A stretch of 64,000 nt of DNA from Paraburkholderia phenazinium (GTDB lineage Bacteria > Pseudomonadota > Gammaproteobacteria > Burkholderiales > Burkholderiaceae). How positions within the stretch are numbered: the stretch's first letter is position 1; each line of letters begins with the position of its first letter. The stretch lies in NCBI RefSeq assembly GCF_900142845.1, contig NZ_FSRU01000002.1, positions 806,001 through 870,000 on the forward strand, read 5' to 3'. The position numbers were made by a program, and so were the translations under genes. The notes beneath the pieces are model-generated. The model was not told the DNA's origin. It did not search any database and saw only the letters and a list, made by a program, of their open reading frames with translations. Below are positions 47,102 through 58,168 of the stretch, one piece after another.

Positions 47102-48172
47102 CTAGTTCGCCGGAATCGTCACGACCGGCGCCTTGCTGCTGGTATCGGCCTCAGCCAGCGCCATCAGGTTTTGCACGACCGTGAAGGCGTATTTCGAATC
47201 GAAGTCGTTGCGCTCGACCCAATAGGCCGCGGCGCCATAGTCGATCAGCACATACGCATCGGCGGGCGGCTTGATGCCCGAATGCACGATGATGGTGGGC
47301 CGCGTTTCGCCGCCGATCAGGCCCACCGTCGGCTTGGTCGAGCCGCTGTCGATCTGTTCCTGCGGCACCTGCACCTGCGCGCCGAGATCGGTCAGGATGC
47401 CGAGCACCGAGCGGGTCACCATCGGAATCCGGTCTCCCGCTTGCGACGACGGTCCATAGACGATCTGATAGGTGCGCGTATTCGGCGCGAGATTCAGCAG
47501 TTGGCGCACGCGGGCGAGGTCCGCGACGATTTGCGGCGACACGCCGCTGGTGGCCGCGCCCATCGCCAGATAGACGCTGCTCTTGCCGTTCTCCTGACGC
47601 GATTCCACATTCAGCTCGCCCGCCATCTGCAGGCGTCTGAGTGCCTGCAGCAGTTCGAAGAAACCCGGCGCGCCGGCGGCATTGTCGCCGCCGAGTGCGC
47701 TGCCGTTCTGCAGGCCGCCGATCGATTGCGCGGTGATGCGCAACAACAGGTCGATCGGGACGCCGCCTTCGGCAAGCGGCAACACCAGTTCGGGCGCGAG
47801 CGGCCGGATATACGCGGAGGCGAAGGCTTCGCCGGTGGTCGGCGTGAACGTGAAGGTGGGGTGGTTCGAATAGGACACGCTGCCGGTCGCGAGCGCGTAG
47901 TTCGGTTCGCTGCCGGAGCCGAGATTGCCGGTCGCGCCGGCCGTTGCATCGAACTGGTAGGCCGCGATGATCGAGCTCACCGAGAGGAAGGCCGGCGCGT
48001 CGCCGTAGCGCAGCCCGACGATCGCCGCGAGAATCTCGCGTTTCTTCGCATCGCCCAGCGCTCTCGCGTAGTCCACCTGGTCGGCTTTCAGATGAGTGGG
48101 GCCGAGATGCACGCAGGCTGAAGTCAGGCAGGCCGTGCAGAGGGCCGCGAGAAGCGAGGCTTTGATCGTCAT
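47102..48172 (-). CDS. Lipoprotein of unknown function
   Basis: A 356-residue protein with a lipoprotein signal, LLAALCTACLTSAC|VHLG. The body is a mixed alpha/beta domain with no motif I recognise; a stretch such as PTIIVHSGIKPPADAYVLIDYG near residue 310 hints at a conserved C-terminal module. ATG 48172 fits the signal peptide, though the ribosome site is weak and ATG 48214 is in frame. It is convergent with tkt and divergent from glgX. Confidence 0.75.
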   Translation of the reverse strand: MTIKASLLAALCTACLTSACVHLGPTHLKADQVDYARALGDAKKREILAAIVGLRYGDAPAFLSVSSIIAAYQFDATAGATGNLGSGSEPNYALATGSVSYSNHPTFTFTPTTGEAFASAYIRPLAPELVLPLAEGGVPIDLLLRITAQSIGGLQNGSALGGDNAAGAPGFFELLQALRRLQMAGELNVESRQENGKSSVYLAMGAATSGVSPQIVADLARVRQLLNLAPNTRTYQIVYGPSSQAGDRIPMVTRSVLGILTDLGAQVQVPQEQIDSGSTKPTVGLIGGETRPTIIVHSGIKPPADAYVLIDYGAAAYWVERNDFDSKYAFTVVQNLMALAEADTSSKAPVVTIPAN

Positions 48173-48392
48173 GGGGCGGGAGAGCGGAGCGGGCCGCGTG
48201 GTGAAAAATGGCATCGCAGGCGGGGTAGCAGGGCGTATGCCTGGTCTGAGGAATACGTTGCATCCACTGCGGGGAGCGCGTCGCCGTGTGCGGGTGGTCG
48301 ACGTCAGTCCAGCGTCGGGACCGCAACTTGCTTCTCCAAGCCTCTCGCACCGCTTTCCGGTGCAAACCCATTCGACCGTCCAAGGAAAAACC

Positions 48393-50621
<2,229 letters not shown>

Positions 50622-50681
50622 GGACTGCGCCAGGTACAGGGCTTGCTGAACCCGAGTCACACACCCCACCAGGAGGCCAGC

Positions 50682-50897
50682 ATGGACCAGCAGCAGGAGC
50701 AGTATCAGGAACTCGAACCGGTAAGCCGTGAAGAAAGGATTCGCACCCGCGCGTATTACCTGTGGGAGCAGGCTACCGATCCACGGGGCACGCCGGACGA
50801 ATACTGGGAACAGGCTCGCGCCGAGGTGGAAAAGGAGTCGCCGGACGAGGACACGTCGAAGCACGGCGTGATCCCTACGCCCACGCATAAGAGCTAG
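50682..50897 (+). CDS. DUF2934 protein
   Basis: A 71-residue acidic protein with SREERIRTRAYYLWEQATDPRG and EYWEQARAEVE, the conserved core of DUF2934, often found next to glycogen and trehalose genes. Function unknown. AGGAGG precedes ATG 50682. It follows glgX by 60 bp and is probably cotranscribed. Confidence 0.88.
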   Translation: MDQQQEQYQELEPVSREERIRTRAYYLWEQATDPRGTPDEYWEQARAEVEKESPDEDTSKHGVIPTPTHKS

Positions 50898-50997
50898 CTG
50901 TACGGCGGGCGTCGCGCCTTGGCGCCTCGCCTTACACCTTGATCTGGACGGCGACGCCCACCGCAGGCCATCGAACGCAACCGGACTCACGCCCTCC

Positions 50998-53043
50998 ATG
51001 AAAGACTTCGACGATCCACGCCTGACGCGAACCGCGACGCGCATCGCCGCGCCAAGTGCCGCGCTGGGCGTCGAGGGGCTGATCACGCTCGCGGTCGGCG
51101 TGCTGGCGGTGGCCGCGCTTTACTTCGCGCGCGACGTCCTGATTCCGATTACGCTCGCGATCATGCTCAGTTTTCTGGTCGCGCCGCTGGCGGATTTTCT
51201 TCTGCGCATCCGCCTCGGGCACGTTGCTTCGGTGTTCGCCGCGGTGCTGTTGTCGGTCTCGGTCATCGTGCTGCTCGGCAGCGTGATCGGCACGCAGCTC
51301 ACCGAACTCGTCACCAACGGTCCGCGTTATCAGGCCACTATCGAGCGCAAGTTCGACACCGCGCACAATCTCACCGTCGGCAAGCTCGACCGCTTGATGG
51401 GCGTCGCCGGCCAGGCATTGCAGCGCGTGACCATCGAGCCGCAGCCGCCGGCCGCGGCGTCGCCTTCGACCTCGCACAGCGAGGTCGCGCCATCGTCCGA
51501 AGCGAGCGTCCCCGACGCCATGCCGGTGATCGTGCGCGAGCCGGTGCCCACGCCGTTCGAACTGGCGCGGCGCTTCCTGTCGCCCGCCGTCAGTCCGCTC
51601 GAAACCGCGTTTATTGTGTTCGTCGTCACCATCGTCATCCTGCTGCAACGCGACGATCTGCGCGACCGGGCGATTCGCCTGTTCGGCTCGCGCGACCTGC
51701 ATCGCACCACCACGGTGATGGACGAGGCCGCGCGGCGCCTGAGCCGCTATTTCGTTTCGCAGCTTGGCGTGAATGCCGGCGTGGGCGTGGTGATCGGCAT
51801 CGGCCTGTACATCGTCGGTGTGCCGAGTCCTATCCTGTGGGGCATCATGGCCGCGCTGCTGCGGCTCGTGCCCTATGTAGGCATCTGGATTTCGGCGCTG
51901 CTCGCCACCGCGCTGGCGGCAGCGGTGAGCCCCGGATGGTCGATGGCGATCGGATCGCTGGCGCTCTTCGTCAGCGTGGAACTGGTGGTCGGGCAGGTGG
52001 TCGAGCCGCTGCTTTACGGGCATAGCACGGGGCTTTCGCCGTTTTCGGTGGTGGTGGCCGCGATCTTCTGGAGCTGGATCTGGGGGCCGATCGGCCTGAT
52101 CCTTTCGACGCCGCTCACGCTATGCCTGCTGGTGCTGGGCCGTCATGTGCGGCGGCTCGAGTTTCTCGACGTGCTGCTGGGCGACCAGCCCGCGCTCACG
52201 CCTATCGAAAACTTCTACCAGCGCGCGCTGGCGGGCGACCCCGACGAAGCGCTCGCGCAAGCCGAGATCCTGCTGCGCGAGCGTTCGTTATGCGCGTATT
52301 ACGACGAGGTCGCGCTGAAGGGCTTGCAACTGGCCGCCAACGATGTGCAACGCGGCAGCGTGACCGCCACGCAGCTCGCACGGATCGAGTCCGCCACGAA
52401 CGACCTGATCGAAGGGCTCGACGCTTACCCCGACCATGACCCGGCGACTGAAAAGCCGGAGGACAACTGGGCCGCCGTGGAGCCGCCCGGCGCGGATATA
52501 CCCGGCGTGAACGCGGTATCGCCCACGGCGGACGAAGCGGCGCAGCGCACCGACGATCAACGTGCCTATGAACGCGCCGCGCTCAATCGCGCGGGACATC
52601 ACGTGCTGTGCATCGCCGGACGCGGCCCGCTCGATCAACTGGCCACCAATGTGTTTCTGCAATTGCTTGGCAAGCACGCTCTGGATGGCCGCTCGCTGCC
52701 GCACGAAGCGGTTTCGCGCACGGCGATCGACACGCTCGATACAACGTCGGTGACGATCGTGTGCCTGTTCTATCTGCGCATCGAAGGCATTCCTTCGCAT
52801 TTGCGCTACCTCGTCAAGCGCATGCGGCAGCGCCTGCCGCATGCGGCGATCATTGTCGGCCTGTGGCCGCAAGGGCAGCCGGAAACGTGGAGCGAAGACC
52901 TGCAGGAGGCCATCGGCGCAGACTGCTACGCCACCTCGATGCGCGACATGCTGAACGCGTGCTGCGGGATCGCCGCGCCGGCTCAGGCCCAGAATCCGAC
53001 GCCGGCGGAACACGAACGGGCCGTCGACGATCTGGCTGCCTGA
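50998..53043 (+). CDS. AI-2E-family transporter with long cytosolic C-terminal region
   Basis: A 681-residue protein. Residues 25-385 form the AI-2E/PerM fold with about eight helices and a proline-rich loop near 150-190; the conserved VPYVGIWISALLATALAA and GHSTGLSPFSVVVAAIFWSWIWGPIGLILSTP are present. Residues 385-681 are soluble, ending in a Rossmann-like segment (HHVLCIAGRGPLDQLA near 533, then SVTIVCLFYLRIEGIP and AAIIVGLWPQGQ). The name reflects E. coli TqsA; relatives include Na+/H+ antiporters, so the substrate is open. Confidence 0.88.
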   Translation: MKDFDDPRLTRTATRIAAPSAALGVEGLITLAVGVLAVAALYFARDVLIPITLAIMLSFLVAPLADFLLRIRLGHVASVFAAVLLSVSVIVLLGSVIGTQLTELVTNGPRYQATIERKFDTAHNLTVGKLDRLMGVAGQALQRVTIEPQPPAAASPSTSHSEVAPSSEASVPDAMPVIVREPVPTPFELARRFLSPAVSPLETAFIVFVVTIVILLQRDDLRDRAIRLFGSRDLHRTTTVMDEAARRLSRYFVSQLGVNAGVGVVIGIGLYIVGVPSPILWGIMAALLRLVPYVGIWISALLATALAAAVSPGWSMAIGSLALFVSVELVVGQVVEPLLYGHSTGLSPFSVVVAAIFWSWIWGPIGLILSTPLTLCLLVLGRHVRRLEFLDVLLGDQPALTPIENFYQRALAGDPDEALAQAEILLRERSLCAYYDEVALKGLQLAANDVQRGSVTATQLARIESATNDLIEGLDAYPDHDPATEKPEDNWAAVEPPGADIPGVNAVSPTADEAAQRTDDQRAYERAALNRAGHHVLCIAGRGPLDQLATNVFLQLLGKHALDGRSLPHEAVSRTAIDTLDTTSVTIVCLFYLRIEGIPSHLRYLVKRMRQRLPHAAIIVGLWPQGQPETWSEDLQEAIGADCYATSMRDMLNACCGIAAPAQAQNPTPAEHERAVDDLAA

Positions 53044-53386
53044 GCGCGCTGTCAGGCAAGCGTGCCCCGCGCCCCCGTGCGATAGCGATCGTGGTGCCGG
53101 GCAATCTGGCGAGTGGGTCGTGGAACCCCGAATGACAGGCCAACCCCAGGCCAACCCCAGGCCAACCCCAGCCCAACCCCAGGGCAATCACGGACCAAAG
53201 CCGCTTTAGCCTCGCAGCGCCACGCCATTGAACCGGCCGTTCACGCCATCTGTTTGTGCAGATGCGCGGCCTGTCGTACAGTCAGGCGAAACCGAAACCG
53301 GCCCGCCGCGCCGATCAGGCACGTCGTGTGCAGATGATCCGGAGCGGCCTACACTGAATCCATCTACCCTGGCAGGAGATCGTCAC
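53044..53386. other. 343-bp spacer with tandem repeat
   Basis: Holds an 11-bp tandem repeat (53137-53180) and the leader of the histidine kinase gene. I see no gene or clear terminator. Confidence 0.6.
53137..53180. repeat. Four copies of an 11-bp tandem repeat
   Basis: AGGCCAACCCC three times exactly, then AGCCCAACCCC, in the spacer before the histidine kinase gene. Confidence 0.92.
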
Positions 53387-55537
53387 GTGCAACACGCGGA
53401 GCGCGCCGTCGTGGACTTACCGCTGCCGTTGCGCAACTTTGCTGCGACGCGGCGCATCCTGCTGGTGGTGCTGGCCGCGTCGATCCTGTTTCCGCTCGCC
53501 TGCCTGGTGGGCTACGGTTACCTCGACTATCAGCGCCGCATCGCCGACTCGGACGACATGATCGACCGCCTCGCCCGCGTGACCGACGAACAGGCCGTCA
53601 AGGTGCTGGACCTCAACCAGCAGATCAGCGCCCGCATCCTCGAACTGCTCGGCGGCGATGACGACGCCGCCATCCGCGCCCATGAGGCCGAGCTGCATCA
53701 GCGGCTGCGGGTGATCGGCGGCGACTTTCCGCAGGTCGCCGCCATCGCGGTGTTCGGCGCGGACGGCAAGCTGCTGGTCAACAGCCGGGCCTATCCGGTG
53801 CCGGCCATCTCGAACGCCACGCGCGACGATTTCGTCAGAGCCAAAGCCATCCGTCCCGAAGCTTACTTTTCCCTGCCGATGTACGGGCCGGTCTCGCAGA
53901 CCGATGTCTTCAACACGACGCTCGGCCGCTCGGCGGCGGATGGCCGCTTTCTCGGTGTGGTCTCGATTGCCTTGCGCAGCGATTATTTCTCGCGCTTTTA
54001 CGCTGACCTGACGGGCGGCGACCCGTCGCTCGCGCTCGGCCTGTACCGCCAGGACGGCCAGTTGCTGGTGCGCTATCCAGGCTGGCCGCCGGGTACGGAA
54101 CCGCTCGCGCATACGCCGTTCACAAACGCACTGCGCGACAAGGAACTGTTCGGCCATGTCCGCATGACCTCGAGCGTCGACGGCGTGGAGCGGCTGCTGG
54201 CCTTCAGGCGGATCGGCGACTATCCGCTCTATGTGATGAGCGCGTACGCCACCAACGCGATTTTCCAGCAGTGGTGGCGCCACTTCGTGCTGATTGCCGC
54301 GATCACGGTGCTGCCGTGCATCGCCGTCTGGCTGCTGGTGTTCTTCTCGCTGCGCCAGCTCGAGACCGAGCGTCTCGCCTGGGAGCGCTGGCAGGGCGAA
54401 GTGGCGATGCGTCTGTCCGCGGAGGCGTCGACCCGTCAGTTGCAGCGCATGGGCGCGCTCGGCAATCTGGTCGCCAATATCGCGCACGACTTCAACAATC
54501 TGCTGATGGTCGTCTCGGCCAACATGCAACTGGCCCGTCACAAGCACTTCAATCACGTCGAGCCCGAGGTCATGGCGGTGGAGCGCGCCACCGCCACCGC
54601 GGAAGCGTTGACGCGGCGCCTGTTGAGCGTGGCGAGGAAACAGCCGCTCAAGCAGGAGCCGATCGATCTGGCGAAGTGGCTGCCCGGTGCGGGCACCTTG
54701 ATCGACGCGGCGGTGGGCGACAAGGTGCAGGTCAGCGTCAGCGTCGTGGTGGATAGCTGGCGCGTGCTGGCCGATCCCACGGAACTCGAATTCGCTCTCA
54801 TGAACCTCGCGGTCAACGCGCGCGATGCCATGCCGCGCGGCGGCCGCTTCGTGATTCGTTGCCAGAACACCCGGCTGGTATCGAGCGACACGCTATTGCC
54901 GGACGGCGAATACGTGCTGATCTCCTGTTCCGATGACGGCGAGGGCATGTCCGAAGCGGTGGCGCGCCGCGCCTTCGAGCCGCTTTTCACGACCAAGCTG
55001 CAGGGCTCGGGCACCGGCCTCGGGCTCGCCCAGGTGCTTGCCCTGTGCGAGCAGTCGGGCGGCACCGCGAAGATCGACAGCGTGCCGGGCAGCGGCACGA
55101 CCGTGCGCCTGTATTTGCCGCGCTACCGCGAGGCGAGGGCGGTGGCGGGCGTGGTCGACGAAGCGGCGCTCGACGCGCGCTCGGCCTCGCAGGGCATGGT
55201 GCTGCTGGTGGAAGACAACGAGGACGTCGCCGCCGGCATCGCGGCGGTGCTGGAGACTTTCGGCTGCGAGGTGCATCACGAGGCCACCGCCGACCGCGCG
55301 CTCGATGTGTTGAGCGCCGGCGAGACCTTCGAACTGGTGCTGTCCGACGTGCAGATGCCCGGCAAGCTGAGCGGTGTCGATCTGGCCGAACGGGTGCGCC
55401 TCTCCTGGCCGAAGCAGAAGATCGTCCTCATGACCGGCTATGCCGACGAACTGGAACGCGCCAGACATATCGGCGTGGCGATTCTCGCCAAGCCGTTCAA
55501 TATCGACGAACTGCATGCGCTGGTGAGCTGCGAGTAA
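53387..55537 (+). CDS. Hybrid sensor histidine kinase
   Basis: A 716-residue kinase. Helix 1 at about residues 20-42, a 240-residue periplasmic domain of Cache type, helix 2 near 300-322, then a dimerisation/phosphoacceptor region with NIAHDFNNLLMVVSAN (His near 366), an HATPase domain with NLAVNARDAMPRGG (about 474) and DDGEGMSEAVARRAFEPLFTTK, and a C-terminal receiver (about 603-716) with phosphorylatable Asp in LVLSDVQMPG (about 652) and the lysine of ILAKPF. The start is GTG 53387 with AGGAG 8 bases upstream. No separate response regulator is adjacent. Confidence 0.92.
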   Translation: MQHAERAVVDLPLPLRNFAATRRILLVVLAASILFPLACLVGYGYLDYQRRIADSDDMIDRLARVTDEQAVKVLDLNQQISARILELLGGDDDAAIRAHEAELHQRLRVIGGDFPQVAAIAVFGADGKLLVNSRAYPVPAISNATRDDFVRAKAIRPEAYFSLPMYGPVSQTDVFNTTLGRSAADGRFLGVVSIALRSDYFSRFYADLTGGDPSLALGLYRQDGQLLVRYPGWPPGTEPLAHTPFTNALRDKELFGHVRMTSSVDGVERLLAFRRIGDYPLYVMSAYATNAIFQQWWRHFVLIAAITVLPCIAVWLLVFFSLRQLETERLAWERWQGEVAMRLSAEASTRQLQRMGALGNLVANIAHDFNNLLMVVSANMQLARHKHFNHVEPEVMAVERATATAEALTRRLLSVARKQPLKQEPIDLAKWLPGAGTLIDAAVGDKVQVSVSVVVDSWRVLADPTELEFALMNLAVNARDAMPRGGRFVIRCQNTRLVSSDTLLPDGEYVLISCSDDGEGMSEAVARRAFEPLFTTKLQGSGTGLGLAQVLALCEQSGGTAKIDSVPGSGTTVRLYLPRYREARAVAGVVDEAALDARSASQGMVLLVEDNEDVAAGIAAVLETFGCEVHHEATADRALDVLSAGETFELVLSDVQMPGKLSGVDLAERVRLSWPKQKIVLMTGYADELERARHIGVAILAKPFNIDELHALVSCE

Positions 55538-55724
55538 CGCTGGCCGGCGCCCCGCGGCTGATGCCGAAGCCATCACCCCGCATGACGCAGCCGGCAGGTA
55601 AAGTTGGCCGCCGCCTGGCATTTTTTACAGCGCGGCCGAGGCTTGCCCGTCTGCCGACAGGATCCCGAAGACGCGCGTAGACTGAAGCCCCGTTGCGCAG
55701 TGGCAACCTTATGGAGGATGTTCA

Positions 55725-56750
55725 ATGGAATACAGATATTTGGGCGCGTCCGGTTTCAAGGTCCCGGTACTCAGTTTCGGCACGGGGACCTTCGGCGGCA
55801 AGGGCGAATTCTTCGAGGCGTGGGGCGCCACCGATGTGGCCGAAGCGCGCCGCCTGATCGATATCTGCCTCGATGCGGGCGTCTCGATGTTCGACAGCGC
55901 CGACATCTACTCGAGCGGTTCCTCGGAAGCCGTACTCGGCGAGGCCATCAAGGGCAAGCGCGACAAGGTCATCCTCTCGACCAAGGCCACCTTCCGTTTC
56001 AACGACGAGCCGAATAATGTGGGCTCGTCGCGCTTTCACCTGATTCAGGCGGTCGATGCCGCATTGAAGCGGCTGCAAACCGACTATATCGACCTGTTCC
56101 AGTTGCACGGTTTCGATGCCAGAACGCCCGTGGCCGAAGTGCTGTCGACGCTCGACGACCTCGTGCGCGCCGGCAAGATCCGCTATACCGGCGTGTCGAA
56201 TTTTTCCGGCTGGCATCTGCAGAAGTCGCAGGATGTGGCGGACCGCTACGGCTATCCGCGCTATGTTGCCAACCAGGCGTATTACTCGCTGGTGGGCCGC
56301 GACTACGAATGGGAGTTGATGCCGCTCGGTCTCGATCAGGGCGTGGGGGCGGTGGTGTGGAGTCCGCTCGGCTGGGGGCGTCTGACCGGCAAGCTCAAAC
56401 GCGGTCAACCGTTACCGGAGAAGAGCCGCTTGCACAAGACCGCCGACATGGGGCCGCCGGTGCCGGACGAGTATCTGTTCCGCGTGCTCGACGCGATCGA
56501 CGAAGTCGCCGCCGAAACCGGCAAGACCGTGCCGCAGATCGCGCTGAACTGGTTGCTGCAACGTCCTACGGTGTCCACCGTGCTGATCGGCGCGCGCAAT
56601 GAAGAACAGTTGCGGCAGAATCTCGGCGCGGTGGGCTGGAATCTCACGCCCGAGCAGATGGCGAAGCTCAATGCCGCGAGCGCAGTGCGGCCCGCGTATC
56701 CGTATTGGCATCAGGAAGGGTTTGCGGAACGCAATCCGTCGCCGGTATAA
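55725..56750 (+). CDS. Aldo/keto reductase
   Basis: A 341-residue TIM-barrel NADPH oxidoreductase. Catalytic residues are visible: Asp and Tyr in FDSADIYSSGSSE (near 57-62), Lys in ILSTKATF and His in FQLHGFD. The loop and length suit the YajO/AKR11-13-like group that reduces aldehydes or ketones. ATGGAGGAT precedes the start. Monocistronic. Confidence 0.92.
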   Translation: MEYRYLGASGFKVPVLSFGTGTFGGKGEFFEAWGATDVAEARRLIDICLDAGVSMFDSADIYSSGSSEAVLGEAIKGKRDKVILSTKATFRFNDEPNNVGSSRFHLIQAVDAALKRLQTDYIDLFQLHGFDARTPVAEVLSTLDDLVRAGKIRYTGVSNFSGWHLQKSQDVADRYGYPRYVANQAYYSLVGRDYEWELMPLGLDQGVGAVVWSPLGWGRLTGKLKRGQPLPEKSRLHKTADMGPPVPDEYLFRVLDAIDEVAAETGKTVPQIALNWLLQRPTVSTVLIGARNEEQLRQNLGAVGWNLTPEQMAKLNAASAVRPAYPYWHQEGFAERNPSPV

Positions 56751-56759
56751 GGCGGTGCT

Positions 56760-56780
56760 TTGAGCCTTGAGCCTTGAGCC
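56760..56780. repeat. Three copies of a 7-bp tandem repeat
   Basis: TTGAGCC three times, followed by TTAAG, just after the aldo/keto reductase stop. Confidence 0.85.
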
Positions 56781-56935
56781 TTAAGTTTTGTTTTGATCCT
56801 TGCGATGGCCTTCAGCGCGTGGCGCGATGCAACGCGCTGAAGGTGGCGAGCGCGGCTTAACGAGCGCGATGGTCGTGACGCAGTATGTTCATCTGCCGGG
56901 AACGATGCTCGCGCTCAGGCGCCCGCGCTAGCTCG

Positions 56936-57025
56936 TCACGACAACATCTCGATCATGGCGACGATCAACGTGAATGCGCCGATGCACCCCCCGAGGGTCA
57001 ACGCGCTTTGCATGAAGTGCGACAT
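56936..57025 (-). CDS. Possible 29-residue membrane peptide
   Basis: A short frame starting MSHFMQSALTLGG and ending IEMLS, almost entirely one hydrophobic helix. GGAG lies about 8 bases before ATG 57025, behind an AT-rich upstream region that could hold a promoter. Resembles single-helix regulatory peptides, but no family is recognised. The frame is open upstream, but that part looks untranslated. Confidence 0.45.
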   Translation of the reverse strand: MSHFMQSALTLGGCIGAFTLIVAMIEMLS

Positions 57026-57240
57026 AAACAGGTCTCCAGACGTTAAAGATGAACGCCATTTAACAGCAATCGAAAGAATAAAGAAAGCTAAAAGAAAGAT
57101 TTGAGGCCGCAAATTGCCCAGGGAAAACCCGTGGCGAGGCGCCTCATTGCCGTGCCTCGGCGACCCAGCAATTGCATCTCCATGCGCGGACGCGGCGGAT
57201 ATACTCACAGCGTCGTCAATCTTCCGGGATGGGACCTGTC

Positions 57241-58068
57241 ATGCGTTTTTCATCGCGGCGCTCATTTACGTCGGTCGTTGCGTCGATCGTCTTGCTGATC
57301 GCCACACAAAGCGCTTTCGCGCAAACGCCGAAAACCGTATTCCTCGAAAACCTGACCTGGACGGAAGTGCGCGACGAAGTGGCGGCGGGCAAGACCACCA
57401 TCATCATTCCCATCGGCGGCACCGAACAGAGCGGTCCCGACGTGGCGCTCGGCAAGCACAACGCGCGCGTCGCCGTGCTGTCGCAGCGCATCGCCCAGCA
57501 GCTCGGCAATGCGCTTGTGGCGCCGATCATCGCCTACGTGCCCGAGGGCGGCTACGCGCCGCCGACGTCGCACATGAAGTTTCCCGGCACCATCACGATC
57601 CCCGACGATGTGTTCGAAAAGCTGCTGGCCTCGGCGGCCAATAGCTTCGCGGTGCACGGCTTCAGGAACATCGTGTTTCTCGGCGACCATGGCGGCTATC
57701 AGAACGACGTCAAGCGTGTCGTCGCCCAGTTGAACAAGTCATGGGCCGGCACGCCGGCGCGGGCCTTCGTGCCGCCGGAGTACTACGGCACCAGTTCGGA
57801 CGGGTACTCGGAAATCCTGCGCCAGCATGGCTTTCACGATGACGAAATCGGCACCCACGCCGGACTCGCGGATACCGCGCTGCTGCTCGCGGTCGCGCCG
57901 CAAATGGTGCGCGTCGAGCGCTTGCGCAGTGGTCCTAAGCTTGGGCCGGCAGACGGTGTGTACGGCGGCGATCCGCGTCGGGCGACGGCGGAACTCGGCC
58001 AGCTAGGAATCGATGCGATCGTGTCGAGAACCGTCGACGCCATCAGGAAAGACACGGCAGGACGCTGA
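57241..58068 (+). CDS. Exported creatininase-family protein with altered metal-site motif
   Basis: A 275-residue protein with a signal peptide (SVVASIVLLIATQSAFA|QTPK) and a creatininase fold: PIGGTEQSGPDVALGKHN (residues 57-74), SHMKFPGTITIPDD, FLGDHGGYQND and HAGLADTALLLA. In typical members the first motif reads TEQHGPH..LGTD and the last HAGExET; here the metal His and Asp are replaced by Ser64 and His73 and the Glu is lost. It may bind metal differently. Followed 100 bp later by an exported beta-propeller gene. Confidence 0.85.
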   Translation: MRFSSRRSFTSVVASIVLLIATQSAFAQTPKTVFLENLTWTEVRDEVAAGKTTIIIPIGGTEQSGPDVALGKHNARVAVLSQRIAQQLGNALVAPIIAYVPEGGYAPPTSHMKFPGTITIPDDVFEKLLASAANSFAVHGFRNIVFLGDHGGYQNDVKRVVAQLNKSWAGTPARAFVPPEYYGTSSDGYSEILRQHGFHDDEIGTHAGLADTALLLAVAPQMVRVERLRSGPKLGPADGVYGGDPRRATAELGQLGIDAIVSRTVDAIRKDTAGR

Positions 58069-58168
58069 GCCGATGCGGCATGGCCTCGCTCGCCGCCAGC
58101 CGCTCGTCCCCAAGCCGTTTGCCTCACGCCGTTTGCGTCTGCGTCATCCACTCATGGAGGTCTTCGCT

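Noticed and set aside
55590..55627. Terminator after the hybrid kinase ending in TTTTTT
   Set aside because: The potential stem has mismatches and a bulge and is too weak to call.
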